64,000 nt of DNA from an uncultured Oscillospiraceae bacterium (GTDB lineage: Bacteria; Bacillota; Clostridia; Oscillospirales; Oscillospiraceae): positions 130,409-194,408 of the forward strand of contig CAAGBT010000055.1 in the NCBI GenBank assembly GCA_900768135.1. The letters are read 5' to 3'. The notes below the pieces were generated by a model, which was not told the origin of the DNA, ran no database searches, and saw only the letters and a program-made list of their open reading frames with translations. Below, one piece after another: positions 34,952 through 43,652 of the stretch (position 1 is the first letter of the stretch; every line of letters starts with the position of its first letter). A program made the translations under genes and the position numbers.

Positions 34952-35740
34952 TCAGCGGACGTATTCGCTGGCCGGGTGCTTGTCGCTTGCGTTGCAGCGC
35001 GGCAGGCGGTAAAGCGAGTCGCCATAGTGCGCCCGCCCATAGACGCCGGAAAATGTGACGGAAAAATGCTCGCGCAGAAAGCTCTCCGCCCAGTCCTCCA
35101 TATCGCCGAGCGGGTAGGTGAAGGCCGTGACCGGCTGCCCGGTCTCCGCCTCGATGCGCCGGATGCTTGTTTCCAGGTCGGGGAAGACGCGCGCGTCGTA
35201 TTCCTCTTCCGTTTCGCCTTCCATGCGGTTGATGCCAAGCACCTCGTCGCGGATGTGGAGGTCGTTGGTGTGGGAGGCAAACTCTACAAGACCGCTTGCC
35301 GCCATCTCCCGGCACTCGTCCCAGCTGAGAAAGCCGGGCTTCTCCGCGTCGATGCGCGAGGTGATGAGCGAGATCGTCGCCTTTGCGCCGTATTCCTGCA
35401 AAATGGGAAACGCATAGCGGTAGTTGCTCTCGTAGCCGTCGTCAAAGGTCAGCAGCACGGCCTTCTCCGGCAGGGGGCTTCCGTCGTCGCGGCAGCCGGC
35501 GGCCAGTTCGCGCGGGAGAACGGTCACATATCCGTGATCCCGCAGCCAGTCGAGGTCGCGGCGCAGTGCGCCGGTCGTCATCGTATAGTCCGTGATCTTT
35601 TCGGGGTCATCGGTGAAGTCGTGATATTCCAGCACTGTAAAACGCCCCTTGGCGTCGTACGCCCGCCAGAGCAGAACGGCGCTCAGAAGGAGCAGCAGCG
35701 CAAGCGCGAGCATAAACAGCGATTTCTTCTTTTTTCTCAA
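34952..35740 (-). CDS. Membrane-anchored polysaccharide deacetylase
   Basis: This 262-aa protein has a Lys-rich start, one membrane segment (about 8-25) and an extracytoplasmic NodB-homology domain. The metal/catalytic motifs are intact: LLTFDDGYES (Asp100, Asp101), FASHTNDLH (His157, His162) and FTYPLGDMEDW. The expected activity is N- or O-deacetylation of wall or matrix glycans. I prefer a TTG start at 35740 with GGGAG about 10 nt upstream. The ATG at 35767 has no ribosome site and lies in a 5' dyad. TTG starts recur in this region. Confidence 0.85.
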   Translation of the reverse strand: MRKKKKSLFMLALALLLLLSAVLLWRAYDAKGRFTVLEYHDFTDDPEKITDYTMTTGALRRDLDWLRDHGYVTVLPRELAAGCRDDGSPLPEKAVLLTFDDGYESNYRYAFPILQEYGAKATISLITSRIDAEKPGFLSWDECREMAASGLVEFASHTNDLHIRDEVLGINRMEGETEEEYDARVFPDLETSIRRIEAETGQPVTAFTYPLGDMEDWAESFLREHFSVTFSGVYGRAHYGDSLYRLPRCNASDKHPASEYVR

Positions 35741-35770
35741 ACCGTCTCGTCTCCCTTTCCTCAGCATTGA

Positions 35771-35790
35771 TGCTCTGTTCGATTAGAGCA
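35771..35790. repeat. Dyad at the 5' end of the deacetylase transcript
   Basis: TGCTCT-N8-AGAGCA lies at the predicted transcript start of the deacetylase promoter. It could be a repressor site or an mRNA 5' hairpin. Confidence 0.4.
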
Positions 35791-35796
35791 TTGACA

Positions 35797-35825
35797 AGGC
35801 TAACAGATTAGAGCGCCTCTGTCAA
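35797..35825 (-). promoter_or_regulatory. Promoter for polysaccharide deacetylase
   Basis: On the minus strand a consensus TTGACA (35825-35820), 17 bp and a weak TAGCCT (35802-35797). Confidence 0.5.
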
Positions 35826-35907
35826 GCGGCTTTCCGCCGAAGGGACGCGCCTCTGAAAAGAATAGACGGAGAACGCCGGAAAAAGTTCCGGAAATTTATG
35901 GTAAACT

Positions 35908-35937
35908 GAAAAAACGGCGGGCCGGCGTTCTGCCCGC
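35908..35937 (-). terminator. Terminator after 168-aa membrane protein gene
   Basis: Read on the minus strand, GCGGGC, a 9-nt loop and GCCCGC are followed by CGTTTTTT. It starts directly after the stop at 35938. Confidence 0.7.
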
Positions 35938-36444
35938 TTACCACCCGGCGCTTGCCAGAAACAGAGAATAGCGCACGAGCTTGGTTTTGTACTGGTAGCT
36001 CCAGCCCTGCGCATCCGTGTAGCGCAGGAGGGAACAGTCGGTGTAAAGGCGCGCGCCCTGCACCTCGCAGGGCCAGGCCTCCAGCGTGCTGCCATCGCCG
36101 AACGAGAGAAGCAGTCCGCTGCTTTCCGGCTGCCGGCGCACCTCCTCGCCCTTTCCGGCGGCGCAGAGTACGCTGAAGATGCGCGCGAGCGCATCTTCGT
36201 CCAGCGCGTGGGAGGCGCCGTCCAGCGCAGCGGTGAGGGAGTCGTTCTCGCGGGCGTAAAGGTCGCTTGCCGTCAGGGAGGATTCATAGCGCTGGTAGCG
36301 ATGCTCGGCGCGGACGGTGGAAACGATGGGGAACGCCGCAACGAGCAGCAGCGCCAGCGCGAGCAGCAGCGGCGCGCGCAGCGTGCCGCCGCGTTCCCGG
36401 CGTTCTTTTTTGTGCCGGTCTACGGCGTCGTAAAGCTTGGACAT
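35938..36444 (-). CDS. Single-pass membrane protein of unknown function
   Basis: A 168-aa protein with a basic cytoplasmic N-terminus (DRHKKERRERGG), one membrane segment (about 24-44) and an outside domain of about 120 residues. I recognise no family. The outside domain has a GLLLSFGDGSTLEAWPCE segment and ends with a Tyr-rich strand-like stretch (WSYQYKTKLVRYSLF). Two cysteines could form a disulfide. CGAGGT precedes the ATG at 36444. It is monocistronic, with its own terminator. Confidence 0.65.
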   Translation of the reverse strand: MSKLYDAVDRHKKERRERGGTLRAPLLLALALLLVAAFPIVSTVRAEHRYQRYESSLTASDLYARENDSLTAALDGASHALDEDALARIFSVLCAAGKGEEVRRQPESSGLLLSFGDGSTLEAWPCEVQGARLYTDCSLLRYTDAQGWSYQYKTKLVRYSLFLASAGW

Positions 36445-36568
36445 GGGCTGATACCTCGTTTTCTGGTGTTCTGCGCGCGTTCCGTGCGGCGCAGACTTAT
36501 CATATGACGGCTGCGGCGGAAAGTCAATCAACCGCTGCGCGGGAAAAGCAACCGGCGCGTGGATGCGC

Positions 36569-36597
36569 TTGCTTTTTACAGCGCTTTCCCGTATAAT
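36569..36597 (+). promoter_or_regulatory. Promoter for FabG-like gene
   Basis: TTGCTT (36569-36574), 17 bp and a perfect TATAAT (36592-36597). Confidence 0.7.
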
Positions 36598-36651
36598 GTG
36601 GAGGATGATTCAGTCCTGCCGGGATGAGCCGGCGGACAGCGGAGGACGTTT

Positions 36652-37386
36652 ATGAAAAAGGTCGCATTGGTCACAGGCGCATCGCGCGGCATCGGGCGCG
36701 CGGTCGCGTATCAGCTGGCGCAGGACGGCTATGCCGTATGCGTCAACTATTATGAGCGGAAGGATAAAGCGGACGAGCTTGTTGCGCTGCTGCGGCGCGA
36801 GGGACGAGACGCCATCGCTGTGCAGGCGGACGTGTCGGTGCGCACGCAGGTGGACGCCATGGTCGCGCAGTGCGGGCGCGAGCTGGGGCAGGCGACGCTG
36901 CTGGTGAACAACGCGGGCGTTGCCGGGCAGGCGCTGTTCCAGGACGTGACGGACGAGCTGTGGGACCGCTACTTCGGAGTGAACCTCTGCGGCGCGCGCA
37001 ACGCCATTCAGGCGGTGCTGCCGGGAATGCTGCACGAAAAGCGCGGCTGCATCGTCAACGTCTCCTCCATCTGGGGCCAGCACGGCGCATCGTGCGAGGT
37101 GGTCTATTCCTGCACGAAGCACGCCCTCATCGGGCTGACCCGCTCCCTTGCCATGGAGCTTGCACCCAGCGGCATCCGCGTCAACTGCGTCGCCCCCGGC
37201 GTGATCGATACCGACATGGTCCGCGTGCTGGGCGAGGAAACGCTGCGCGAGCTTGCCGAGCAGACGCCGCTCGGCCGTCTCGGCAGGCCGGAGGACATCG
37301 CCGCGGCGGTATCGTACCTTGCCTCGGACAAAGCGTCGTTCATCACGGGGCAGGTGCTGGCGGTGGATGGGGCGTTCCTGCTCTGA
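36652..37386 (+). CDS. Short-chain dehydrogenase, FabG-like 3-oxoacyl-ACP reductase
   Basis: This 244-aa classical SDR has cofactor loop GASRGIG (9-15), NNAG (86-89) and the catalytic set Ser138/139, Tyr152 and Lys156 (VYSCTKHAL). A PEDIAAAVSYLASDKASFITGQ tail is typical of FabG. The NADPH preference (Arg after the Gly loop) also fits FabG. It stands alone and not in a fatty-acid synthesis cluster, so the substrate could be another ketone. GGAGG precedes the ATG. Its stop lies 1 bp from the stop of the convergent dut gene, with no terminator between. Confidence 0.88.
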   Translation: MKKVALVTGASRGIGRAVAYQLAQDGYAVCVNYYERKDKADELVALLRREGRDAIAVQADVSVRTQVDAMVAQCGRELGQATLLVNNAGVAGQALFQDVTDELWDRYFGVNLCGARNAIQAVLPGMLHEKRGCIVNVSSIWGQHGASCEVVYSCTKHALIGLTRSLAMELAPSGIRVNCVAPGVIDTDMVRVLGEETLRELAEQTPLGRLGRPEDIAAAVSYLASDKASFITGQVLAVDGAFLL

Positions 37387-37387
37387 G

Positions 37388-37831
37388 TCAGCGCCCGGTG
37401 CTGCCAAAGCCGCCTTCGCCGCGCGCGGTGCCGGGAAGCGCATCAGTCTCTTCAAATTCCATGGGCAGGAACGGCAGCAGCACAAGCTGCGCGATGCGGT
37501 CGCCATGGCGGATGACGCGCTCCTCCCCGCTGTCGTTATGCAGGGCGACCATGCACTCGCCGCGGTAGTCGCTGTCGATCACGCCCGTGCAGTTTGCCGG
37601 ACGCAGCCCCTGCTTTGCAGCCAGCCCGCTGCGGGCAAAGACCGCGCCGAACGTCCCCTCCGGCAGGGCGAAGGAAAGCCCTGTGTGCAGCATCAGCGTG
37701 CGGTGCGGGGGGATGGAAACAGCTTCGTCGCCGTCAAGGCAGGCGCACAGGTCGTAGCCGGCGGCGAATGCCGAACCGCGCGTGGGCAGCGTTGCGTCCG
37801 CGCGGAGCTTTTTGATTTGTACCATGGCCAT
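37388..37831 (-). CDS. dut: Deoxyuridine 5'-triphosphate nucleotidohydrolase
   Basis: This 147-aa trimeric dUTPase hydrolyses dUTP to dUMP and PPi, keeping uracil out of DNA. The five motifs are visible: AGYDLCA, ARSGLAAKQGL, NCTGVIDSDYRGE, RIAQLVLLP and the mobile C-terminal GEGGFGSTGR. The ATG at 37831 has AAGGAGG upstream; a second ATG two codons on is too far. It is convergent with the FabG-like gene. Confidence 0.96.
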   Translation of the reverse strand: MAMVQIKKLRADATLPTRGSAFAAGYDLCACLDGDEAVSIPPHRTLMLHTGLSFALPEGTFGAVFARSGLAAKQGLRPANCTGVIDSDYRGECMVALHNDSGEERVIRHGDRIAQLVLLPFLPMEFEETDALPGTARGEGGFGSTGR

Positions 37832-37934
37832 AAAGGGAAGCCTCCTTGTTGTTGATATGCTCATTATAATTCCCGCGCGGGGCAAAAGCAAGCGGGCGGC
37901 TCCGGCAGGATATGCCGGCAGGAAGAAATTGCCC

Positions 37935-37963
37935 TTGCAAAATGCAGAAAGTTCTGCTAATAT
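37935..37963 (+). promoter_or_regulatory. Promoter for membrane protein at 38033
   Basis: TTGCAA (37935-37940), 17 bp and TAATAT (37958-37963); the overlapping TATACT at 37961 would need a 20-bp spacer. Confidence 0.5.
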
Positions 37964-38032
37964 ACTATGATGTAATGTTTCCGCCCACTGCTGGCGCTTA
38001 CAAAACGACACCCTTTTTGGAGGTTCGGATAG

Positions 38033-38806
38033 ATGGCAAAGAACAATAAGCGCGCGGCGCACACGAACAGGAGCGACCGCAATGTCAACCGCGCAATGAT
38101 CCTGCTGATGCTCGGCATCATCGTTGAGTGCTATCTGCTGGTGATGAACACCTATTACGTAAAAGGAGCGGTCGGCCAGGTGCTGACGGCGATGAACGTA
38201 CTCAAGATGCTGTACTATGTTGGCTGCGCGCTGTTCGGCGCGGGGCTTGTATTCTGGGTCATGCGCAAAACGCGGACGCGCATTGCACCCGCCGCGCCGT
38301 GGCTTTTGTGCGCCGGCTTCTTCTTTTCCGTTTCCTCGCAAATCATGCTCAAGATCTATCCGCAGGGAACGAAGCTCATGTGCGTTTTGGTCCCCGTGGC
38401 GATGCTGCTGGGCATTATCTTCCTGCTCTACCCGCGCGAGTTTTCCGTGCAGGCCCTCGCGCTTACAGCCGCGCTGATGGCAATGTACCTTATCCATCGC
38501 GGCAGCGGGGTGGAGAGCTGGGGCGGCATCGTGACCGGGTGCAGCGTCTTCGCGGCCTGCGCCGTGGCTGTGCTGGCGATCGCCGTTTTTAAGGCGGGGA
38601 AGGACGATGGCAGGCTGAAGCGGCTGGGCGGAGTGCGCATCGTGTCGCAGGGCGCGGATTACCGCCTGATCTATGCAGTGCTTGCCGTGTGCTTTGCGGT
38701 GATTATTGCGGCGCTGCTGGTCGCGTCCATCGCTTATTACGCGCTCTGGGCGCTGGCGATCGCCGCGTTCCTGCTCGCTGTGTACTACACAGTGAAGATG
38801 ATGTGA
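38033..38806 (+). CDS. Polytopic membrane protein of unknown function
   Basis: A 257-aa protein with a basic, Asn-rich N-terminal tail (KNNKRAAHTNRSDRNVNR) and about eight hydrophobic segments. Two of them near the C-terminus are joined by a KDDGRLKRLGGVRIVSQGADYRL loop. I recognise no family and see no catalytic motif. TTGGAGGT precedes the ATG. It is monocistronic, bounded by its own promoter and a hairpin. Confidence 0.65.
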   Translation: MAKNNKRAAHTNRSDRNVNRAMILLMLGIIVECYLLVMNTYYVKGAVGQVLTAMNVLKMLYYVGCALFGAGLVFWVMRKTRTRIAPAAPWLLCAGFFFSVSSQIMLKIYPQGTKLMCVLVPVAMLLGIIFLLYPREFSVQALALTAALMAMYLIHRGSGVESWGGIVTGCSVFAACAVAVLAIAVFKAGKDDGRLKRLGGVRIVSQGADYRLIYAVLAVCFAVIIAALLVASIAYYALWALAIAAFLLAVYYTVKMM

Positions 38807-38822
38807 GTACAAATCCGAGAAA

Positions 38823-38853
38823 AAGGCCGCCGGTCCGCAGGACCGACGGCCTT
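38823..38853 (+). terminator. Hairpin terminator before pgm-nagBA
   Basis: A 14-bp stem with one mismatch (arms 38823-38836 and 38840-38853, loop GCA) has an A-rich left flank and a weak T tail. Confidence 0.55.
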
Positions 38854-38930
38854 GACTTCTGAACTGAAGGAAAAACGGGCCGCGCTGCACCGGATGCGGC
38901 GGGCTGTAAAAAAAGAAAGGAGAACAACGT

Positions 38931-40343
38931 ATGATTCGATTTGGGACCGGCGGATGGCGCGCCATCATTGCCGACGGCTTTACCAAGGAGAATATCCGTC
39001 TGCTGATGGCGGGCCTGTGCAGGCTGATGCAGGACGAGGGCCACGCGGGCGCGGAAATCTGCGTGGGCTATGACCGGCGCTTTTTGTCCAAGGAATCCGC
39101 TCACTGGGCGGCGGAGGTGCTGGCGGGCTACGGCTTCCGTCCCTATGTCATCAACCGCTCCAGCCCCACGCCGCTGATGATGTTCACCGTCAAAAGGCGC
39201 GCAATGCCCTACGGCATTGCCGTCACGGCCAGCCATAACCCCGCCATCTATAATGGCATCAAGGTCTTTACCGCCGGCGGGCGCGACGCCGATAAGGACG
39301 TAACGAACCGCATTGAAGCCGAGATCGCCCGGCTTTCGCCCTCGGACGTTAAAAGCGTGGACTATGACGAGGCGCTCGCGCGCGGTCTGATCACCGAAGG
39401 AAATCCCACGAACGAATACCTCGACAGCGTGCTGTCCGCAGTGAATGTGGAGGCGATCAAAAGGGCGGGACTGCGCATCGGCTTCGATCCCATGTACGGC
39501 GTGAGCTGGTCGTGCCTGAGTATGCTGCTCACGACCTGCCGCTGCGACCTCGAGGTCATCCACGACCGCCACGACACGCTCTTCGGCGGCAAGCTCCCCG
39601 CGCCGAACGTGGACACGCTCAAGCCGCTGGCGGCGCTGGTGCTTGACAGGCACTGCGACCTCGGCATTGCGACGGACGGCGACGCCGACCGTCTTGGCGT
39701 GATCGACAACGAGGGACAATTCATTCACCCGAACAAGCTGCTCGTGCTGCTCTATTACTACCTTGTCAAATACCGCGGCTGGCAGGGGCCGTGCGTGCGC
39801 AATAATTCCACCTCCCACCTGCTCGACCGTGTGGCCGAGGGACTGGGGCAGAAGTGCTATGAGGTGCCGGTCGGCTTTAAATGGGTCTCGGCAAAGATGG
39901 CGGAGACGGACGCGATCATCGGCGGCGAATCCTCCGGCGGTATGGCCGTGCGCGGGCATATCTCCGGGAAGGACGGAATCTATGCCGCGGCGCTGCTGGT
40001 GGAGATGCTGGCGGTGACGGGGAAGTCCGTTTCCCAGCTGTTCGCTGAGATCACCGCGCAGTACGGCAATCCCTGCTGGGCCGAGGCCGACTTCCGCATG
40101 ACGCCCAGGCGCAAAGAGAAGCTGCGTGAGCTGTTGTTCACGGAGGAAAAGATCCCCGATTTCGGTACGGATATTGGCCACATCAGCCGCGAGGACGGCT
40201 GCAAAGTATATTTTGCCGACGGCAGCTGGGTCATCTGCCGCTTTTCCGGCACGGAGCCGCTGCTGCGCATGGCTGCCGAAGCGGACACACGGGAACGCGC
40301 CGAGGGCTATATCAGGGCCTGGTGCGCGCTGCTGGAGCTGTAA
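38931..40343 (+). CDS. Phosphoglucomutase/phosphomannomutase family protein
   Basis: A 470-aa phosphohexomutase. The N-terminus is FGTGGWRA, phosphoserine loop TASHNP (Ser101), Mg loop DGDADR (about 249-254), sugar loop GGESSGGM and phosphate loop RFSGTEPLLR. It is distinct from the 557-aa paralogue at 9491. It is the first gene of an operon with nagB and nagA, with 11 bp before nagB. Glucosamine- or N-acetylglucosamine-phosphate mutase activity is therefore possible, though the sequence is not a standard GlmM. AAAGGAG precedes the ATG. Confidence 0.9.
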   Translation: MIRFGTGGWRAIIADGFTKENIRLLMAGLCRLMQDEGHAGAEICVGYDRRFLSKESAHWAAEVLAGYGFRPYVINRSSPTPLMMFTVKRRAMPYGIAVTASHNPAIYNGIKVFTAGGRDADKDVTNRIEAEIARLSPSDVKSVDYDEALARGLITEGNPTNEYLDSVLSAVNVEAIKRAGLRIGFDPMYGVSWSCLSMLLTTCRCDLEVIHDRHDTLFGGKLPAPNVDTLKPLAALVLDRHCDLGIATDGDADRLGVIDNEGQFIHPNKLLVLLYYYLVKYRGWQGPCVRNNSTSHLLDRVAEGLGQKCYEVPVGFKWVSAKMAETDAIIGGESSGGMAVRGHISGKDGIYAAALLVEMLAVTGKSVSQLFAEITAQYGNPCWAEADFRMTPRRKEKLRELLFTEEKIPDFGTDIGHISREDGCKVYFADGSWVICRFSGTEPLLRMAAEADTRERAEGYIRAWCALLEL

Positions 40344-40354
40344 GGAGGCTGCTG

Positions 40355-41095
40355 ATGCTTCATCTGAAAATTCTGAGAGCGGAGACGCGGGAAGAGGTGG
40401 GAGATCTTGCTGCCGACCAGTTTCAGGAGGTCATCTCCGCCAAACCCGCGTGCGTGCTGGGGCTGGCCACCGGCTCCACGCCGCTGCCGCTCTACCGCGA
40501 GCTGATCGCGCGCGAGCGCGCAGGACTGATCGACTTCCGCCGTGTGCGGACCGTGAATCTGGACGAGTATAAGGGCCTTTCGCCCGAGCATCCGCAAAGC
40601 TATCGCCGCTTCATGCAGGAGAATCTGTTCGACCATATTGCCATCCTTCCCGAGAACACCATGGTACCCGACGGGCTGACGGACGACGTCGAAAAGATGT
40701 GCATGGACTATGAGCGTGCCATTGAGGACTGGGGCGGCGTGGATCTGCAGCTGCTCGGCCTCGGCCACGACGGACACATCGGCTTCAACGAACCCTGTGG
40801 CCACTTTCCCAGCTGGACGCACGAGGTCGCGCTGACCGAATCGACCCGCCGCGCGAACGCCCGCTTTTTCACAAGCGAGGACGAGGTCCCCCGTGCCGCC
40901 TACACCATGGGCATCGGCACGGTAATGGCCTCGCGCAGCGTGCTGATCTTAGTCACCGGCGCGGACAAGGCGGAAGTGCTGCGCAAGGCGTTCTTCGGCC
41001 CTGTAACGCCATGGGTGCCGGCGTCCATCCTGCAGTTCCATCAGGACGTGACGCTCATCTGCGACCGCGCCGCGTGGGAGGGCGCGAATATCTGA
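40355..41095 (+). CDS. nagB: Glucosamine-6-phosphate deaminase
   Basis: This 246-aa enzyme converts GlcN6P to fructose-6-P and ammonia, the catabolic step of amino-sugar use. Phosphate loop GLATGSTPLPLY, Asp70 in VNLDEYKGL, and the catalytic set Asp139, His141, Glu146 in GLGHDGHIGFNEP are present. It is the short form, without the long allosteric tail of the E. coli enzyme (266 aa). TAAGGAGG overlaps the upstream stop. It works directly after NagA, encoded 12 bp downstream, and against GlmS (53477). Confidence 0.95.
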   Translation: MLHLKILRAETREEVGDLAADQFQEVISAKPACVLGLATGSTPLPLYRELIARERAGLIDFRRVRTVNLDEYKGLSPEHPQSYRRFMQENLFDHIAILPENTMVPDGLTDDVEKMCMDYERAIEDWGGVDLQLLGLGHDGHIGFNEPCGHFPSWTHEVALTESTRRANARFFTSEDEVPRAAYTMGIGTVMASRSVLILVTGADKAEVLRKAFFGPVTPWVPASILQFHQDVTLICDRAAWEGANI

Positions 41096-41107
41096 GGAGG
41101 CGGGACG

Positions 41108-42247
41108 ATGCGATTTGAAAACGGGACGATCTTTGTAGACGGCCGCTTTGTCTGCGGCGGGTTTTCCGTGAAAGACGGGCGCTTTGCCCGCGTGCTGGAA
41201 GATCCCTTTCCGGATGAGACGCGCACCGATCTTTGCGGCGCGCTTGTTATTCCGGGGCTGGTGGATATCCACACGCACGGCAATTCCGGCGCAGATTTTT
41301 CCGATGGGAACGACGCGGGGCTTGCGGCAATGGCGCGCTATCTTGCCGCACACGGTGTGACAAGCTTTGCGCCCGCTTCGATGACGCTGCCGTACAGCGT
41401 GCTGGAAACGGCGTTCCGCACCGCGGTGCGGCTGCACCGTGCGCCTGCGGAAAACGCCGCGCGCCTGATGGGGATCCAGATGGAAGGTCCGTTCTTTTCC
41501 GAAAAGAAAAAGGGCGCGCAGAATGCAGACTATCTGCGCCTGCCGGACTACGACGCCTTCGCGCGGCTTTATGACGCGGCGGAGGGCCTGCTGCGCATTG
41601 TGGACATTGCACCCGAGCTTGCGGGCGCGGCGGAATTCACGCGCCGCGCGGCGCAGAAGTGCTGCGTGTCCGTGGCGCATACGGACGCAGACTATGAGGA
41701 GGCTGCAGCTGTGTTTGACGCGGGGGCGACGCACCTGACGCACCTTTACAACGCCATGCCCGGCATCCATCACCGCCGGCCCGGGCCGATCGGCGCGGCC
41801 TCGGAGCGGGAGAGCGTCATTGCCGAGCTGATCTGCGATGGGCATCACGTCCACCCCAGCGCCGTACGCATGGCGTTCCGGCTGTTTCCCGGGCGTATCT
41901 GCCTGATCTCCGATGCGCTGCGCTGCTGCGGGATGCCGGACGGACGGTACACGCTCGGCGGGCAGGATGTATTTCTCGAGGGCGGCGTGGCGCGGCTTGC
42001 GGACGGCACGATTGCGGGAAGCGCGGCAAACCTTTACGACTGTATGCGCAATGCCGTTGCCTTCGGCGTTGCGCGCGAGCAGGCGGTCCTGTCAGCCACG
42101 CTCGTTCCCGCGCGCGAGATCGGGCGGGAAGGCGAGATCGGCTCGATCCGCAGCGGCGCGCTGGCCGATTTTGTCGTGTGCGGCGAGGATCTTGCCCGCA
42201 GGGCCGTCTATCTCGGCGGGAAAGCGGTATGCGGCCCGAGCGTATGA
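41108..42247 (+). CDS. nagA: N-acetylglucosamine-6-phosphate deacetylase
   Basis: This 379-aa amidohydrolase removes acetate from GlcNAc6P. Metal and substrate residues are visible: IHTHG (His55, His57), GIQMEGPF (Glu126), VAHTDADYEEA (His191), THLYNAMPGIHHRRPG (His212) and catalytic Asp269 in LISDAL. GAGGAGG lies 7 nt before the ATG. It is the last gene of the pgm-nagB-nagA operon, closed by a 19-bp terminator stem. Confidence 0.95.
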   Translation: MRFENGTIFVDGRFVCGGFSVKDGRFARVLEDPFPDETRTDLCGALVIPGLVDIHTHGNSGADFSDGNDAGLAAMARYLAAHGVTSFAPASMTLPYSVLETAFRTAVRLHRAPAENAARLMGIQMEGPFFSEKKKGAQNADYLRLPDYDAFARLYDAAEGLLRIVDIAPELAGAAEFTRRAAQKCCVSVAHTDADYEEAAAVFDAGATHLTHLYNAMPGIHHRRPGPIGAASERESVIAELICDGHHVHPSAVRMAFRLFPGRICLISDALRCCGMPDGRYTLGGQDVFLEGGVARLADGTIAGSAANLYDCMRNAVAFGVAREQAVLSATLVPAREIGREGEIGSIRSGALADFVVCGEDLARRAVYLGGKAVCGPSV

Positions 42248-42284
42248 GACAAAGGGGCGGCGGTCCCCGCATTGACGGTATCAT

Positions 42285-42326
42285 GAAGAAACCCCTGCGC
42301 GCCATGCGGCGCGCAGGGGTTTCTTC
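42285..42326. terminator. Bidirectional terminator between nagA and recR
   Basis: A perfect 19-bp stem (42285-42303 with 42308-42326, core ACCCCTGCGCGCC) and loop ATGC serve both convergent operons. Confidence 0.9.
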
Positions 42327-42329
42327 TGC

Positions 42330-42929
42330 TCAGATATCGCGGCGGCCTTCCAGCGCGCGCATGAGCGTTGCATCGTCGGCAAATTCCAGATGCCCGCCCA
42401 CGGGGATGCCGTAGGCAAGGCGCGTGACGCGCACGCCGAACGGGCGCAGAAGGCGGGCAAGGTACATGGCCGTTGCTTCGCCCTCAGTGTCGGGGTTCGT
42501 GGCCATGATGACCTCCTCCACGCCGCCCTGCGCCACGCGGTCCAAAAGCGGCCTGATCTCCAGATCGTCCGGCCCCACATGGTTCATCGGCGAGATGACG
42601 CCATGCAGCACATGATAGCGGCCGTTGTACTCGCGCGCGCGCTCGATGGCGACCACATCGCGCGGGTCGGCCACCACGCAGATAACGTGTTCGTCGCGCT
42701 TGGGGGACGAGCAGATGGGACAGAGTCCCCCATCGGTCAGGTTGCGGCAAACAGGGCAGCAGGTCACGGTGCGCTTGGCCTCGATGATCGCGTCGGCAAA
42801 GGCCCGGGCATCGTCCTCCGGCAGGCTCAGCACGAAAAAGGCAAGGCGCTGCGCGCTTTTGCTGCCGATGCCGGGCAGGCGCGCAAATTGTTCCACAAGC
42901 TTTTCCAGCGCTGCGGGAAAGTATTCCAT
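42330..42929 (-). CDS. recR: Recombination mediator RecR
   Basis: This 199-aa recombinational-repair protein acts with RecO and RecF. It has an N-terminal HhH element (LPGIGSKSAQRLAFF), a zinc finger with cysteines 58, 61, 70 and 73, and a Toprim domain (VICVVADPRDVVAIER; ATNPDTEGEATAMYL). It ends with the YGIPVGGHLEFADDATL signature. AGAGGT precedes the ATG and overlaps the end of rpe, 4 bp upstream, so both are co-transcribed. The usual dnaX-ybaB neighbours are absent. Confidence 0.96.
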   Translation of the reverse strand: MEYFPAALEKLVEQFARLPGIGSKSAQRLAFFVLSLPEDDARAFADAIIEAKRTVTCCPVCRNLTDGGLCPICSSPKRDEHVICVVADPRDVVAIERAREYNGRYHVLHGVISPMNHVGPDDLEIRPLLDRVAQGGVEEVIMATNPDTEGEATAMYLARLLRPFGVRVTRLAYGIPVGGHLEFADDATLMRALEGRRDI

Positions 42930-42933
42930 GGGT

Positions 42934-43581
42934 TCAACCTCTCAGCTCTTTGATCTTGGCGGGAATATCGGCGGCCTTGTAGACGGCGGAGCCGGCGACC
43001 AGCACGTCCGCACCCGCCTCGATGCAGGTCTTACACGTCACAGCGTCCACGCCGCCGTCCACCTCCAGCTCGCAGCGGGGGTTCTTCTCGCTGATCCAGC
43101 GGCGGATGGCGGCGACCTTGGGCATCATATCCGCCATGAATTTCTGCCCGCCGAAGCCCGGCTCTACGGTCATCACAAGGATGATGTCGCATTTTTCAAG
43201 GAACGGAAGCACGGCCTCCGCGCGCGTGTTGGGCTTGATGACCACACCGGCGCGCTTGCCTTTGGCGTGGATCCTGTCGAGCGCAAGGTGGATATTCTCC
43301 GGGGTGTCAGCCTCCACATGGCAGGTGACGAGATCTGCGCCCGCATCGCAGAACTGCTCCACATAGCGCTCGGGCTGTACGATCATCAGGTGAACGTCGA
43401 TGGGCAGCGCCGTGCGCCTGCGGATGGATTGAAGCACGGGGATCCCGATGCTGATGTTGGGAACGAAGCAGCCGTCCATCACGTCGAAATGAACGTAGTC
43501 GGCGGTGGCGATGGCCTCCACGCCGCGGCCCAGCTCGGCGAAATCAGCGGAGAGGATGGACGGCGCAATCTTGACAGACAT
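42934..43581 (-). CDS. rpe: Ribulose-phosphate 3-epimerase
   Basis: This 215-aa TIM-barrel enzyme interconverts ribulose-5-P and xylulose-5-P, supplying phosphoketolase substrate. Motifs: APSILSADF, HFDVMDGCFVPNI (catalytic Asp), HLMIVQPE and VEPGFGGQKF, with EVDGGVD at the second catalytic Asp. AGGAGGG precedes the ATG at 43581. It is first in an rpe-recR operon. Confidence 0.96.
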   Translation of the reverse strand: MSVKIAPSILSADFAELGRGVEAIATADYVHFDVMDGCFVPNISIGIPVLQSIRRRTALPIDVHLMIVQPERYVEQFCDAGADLVTCHVEADTPENIHLALDRIHAKGKRAGVVIKPNTRAEAVLPFLEKCDIILVMTVEPGFGGQKFMADMMPKVAAIRRWISEKNPRCELEVDGGVDAVTCKTCIEAGADVLVAGSAVYKAADIPAKIKELRG

Positions 43582-43616
43582 AATAACAGCCCTCCTGCAT
43601 TTTTTCTCTGAACCGT

Positions 43617-43645
43617 ATTGTAGCAAAGCACTCTCACAAAATCAA
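43617..43645 (-). promoter_or_regulatory. Promoter for rpe-recR
   Basis: On the minus strand TTGATT (43645-43640), 17 bp and TACAAT (43622-43617). Confidence 0.65.
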
Positions 43646-43652
43646 TGCAAAA

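Noticed and set aside
38931..40343. Calling the 470-aa mutase GlmM
   Set aside because: Motifs are of the general phosphohexomutase family and length and N-terminus differ from typical GlmM; only the nagBA context suggests amino sugars.
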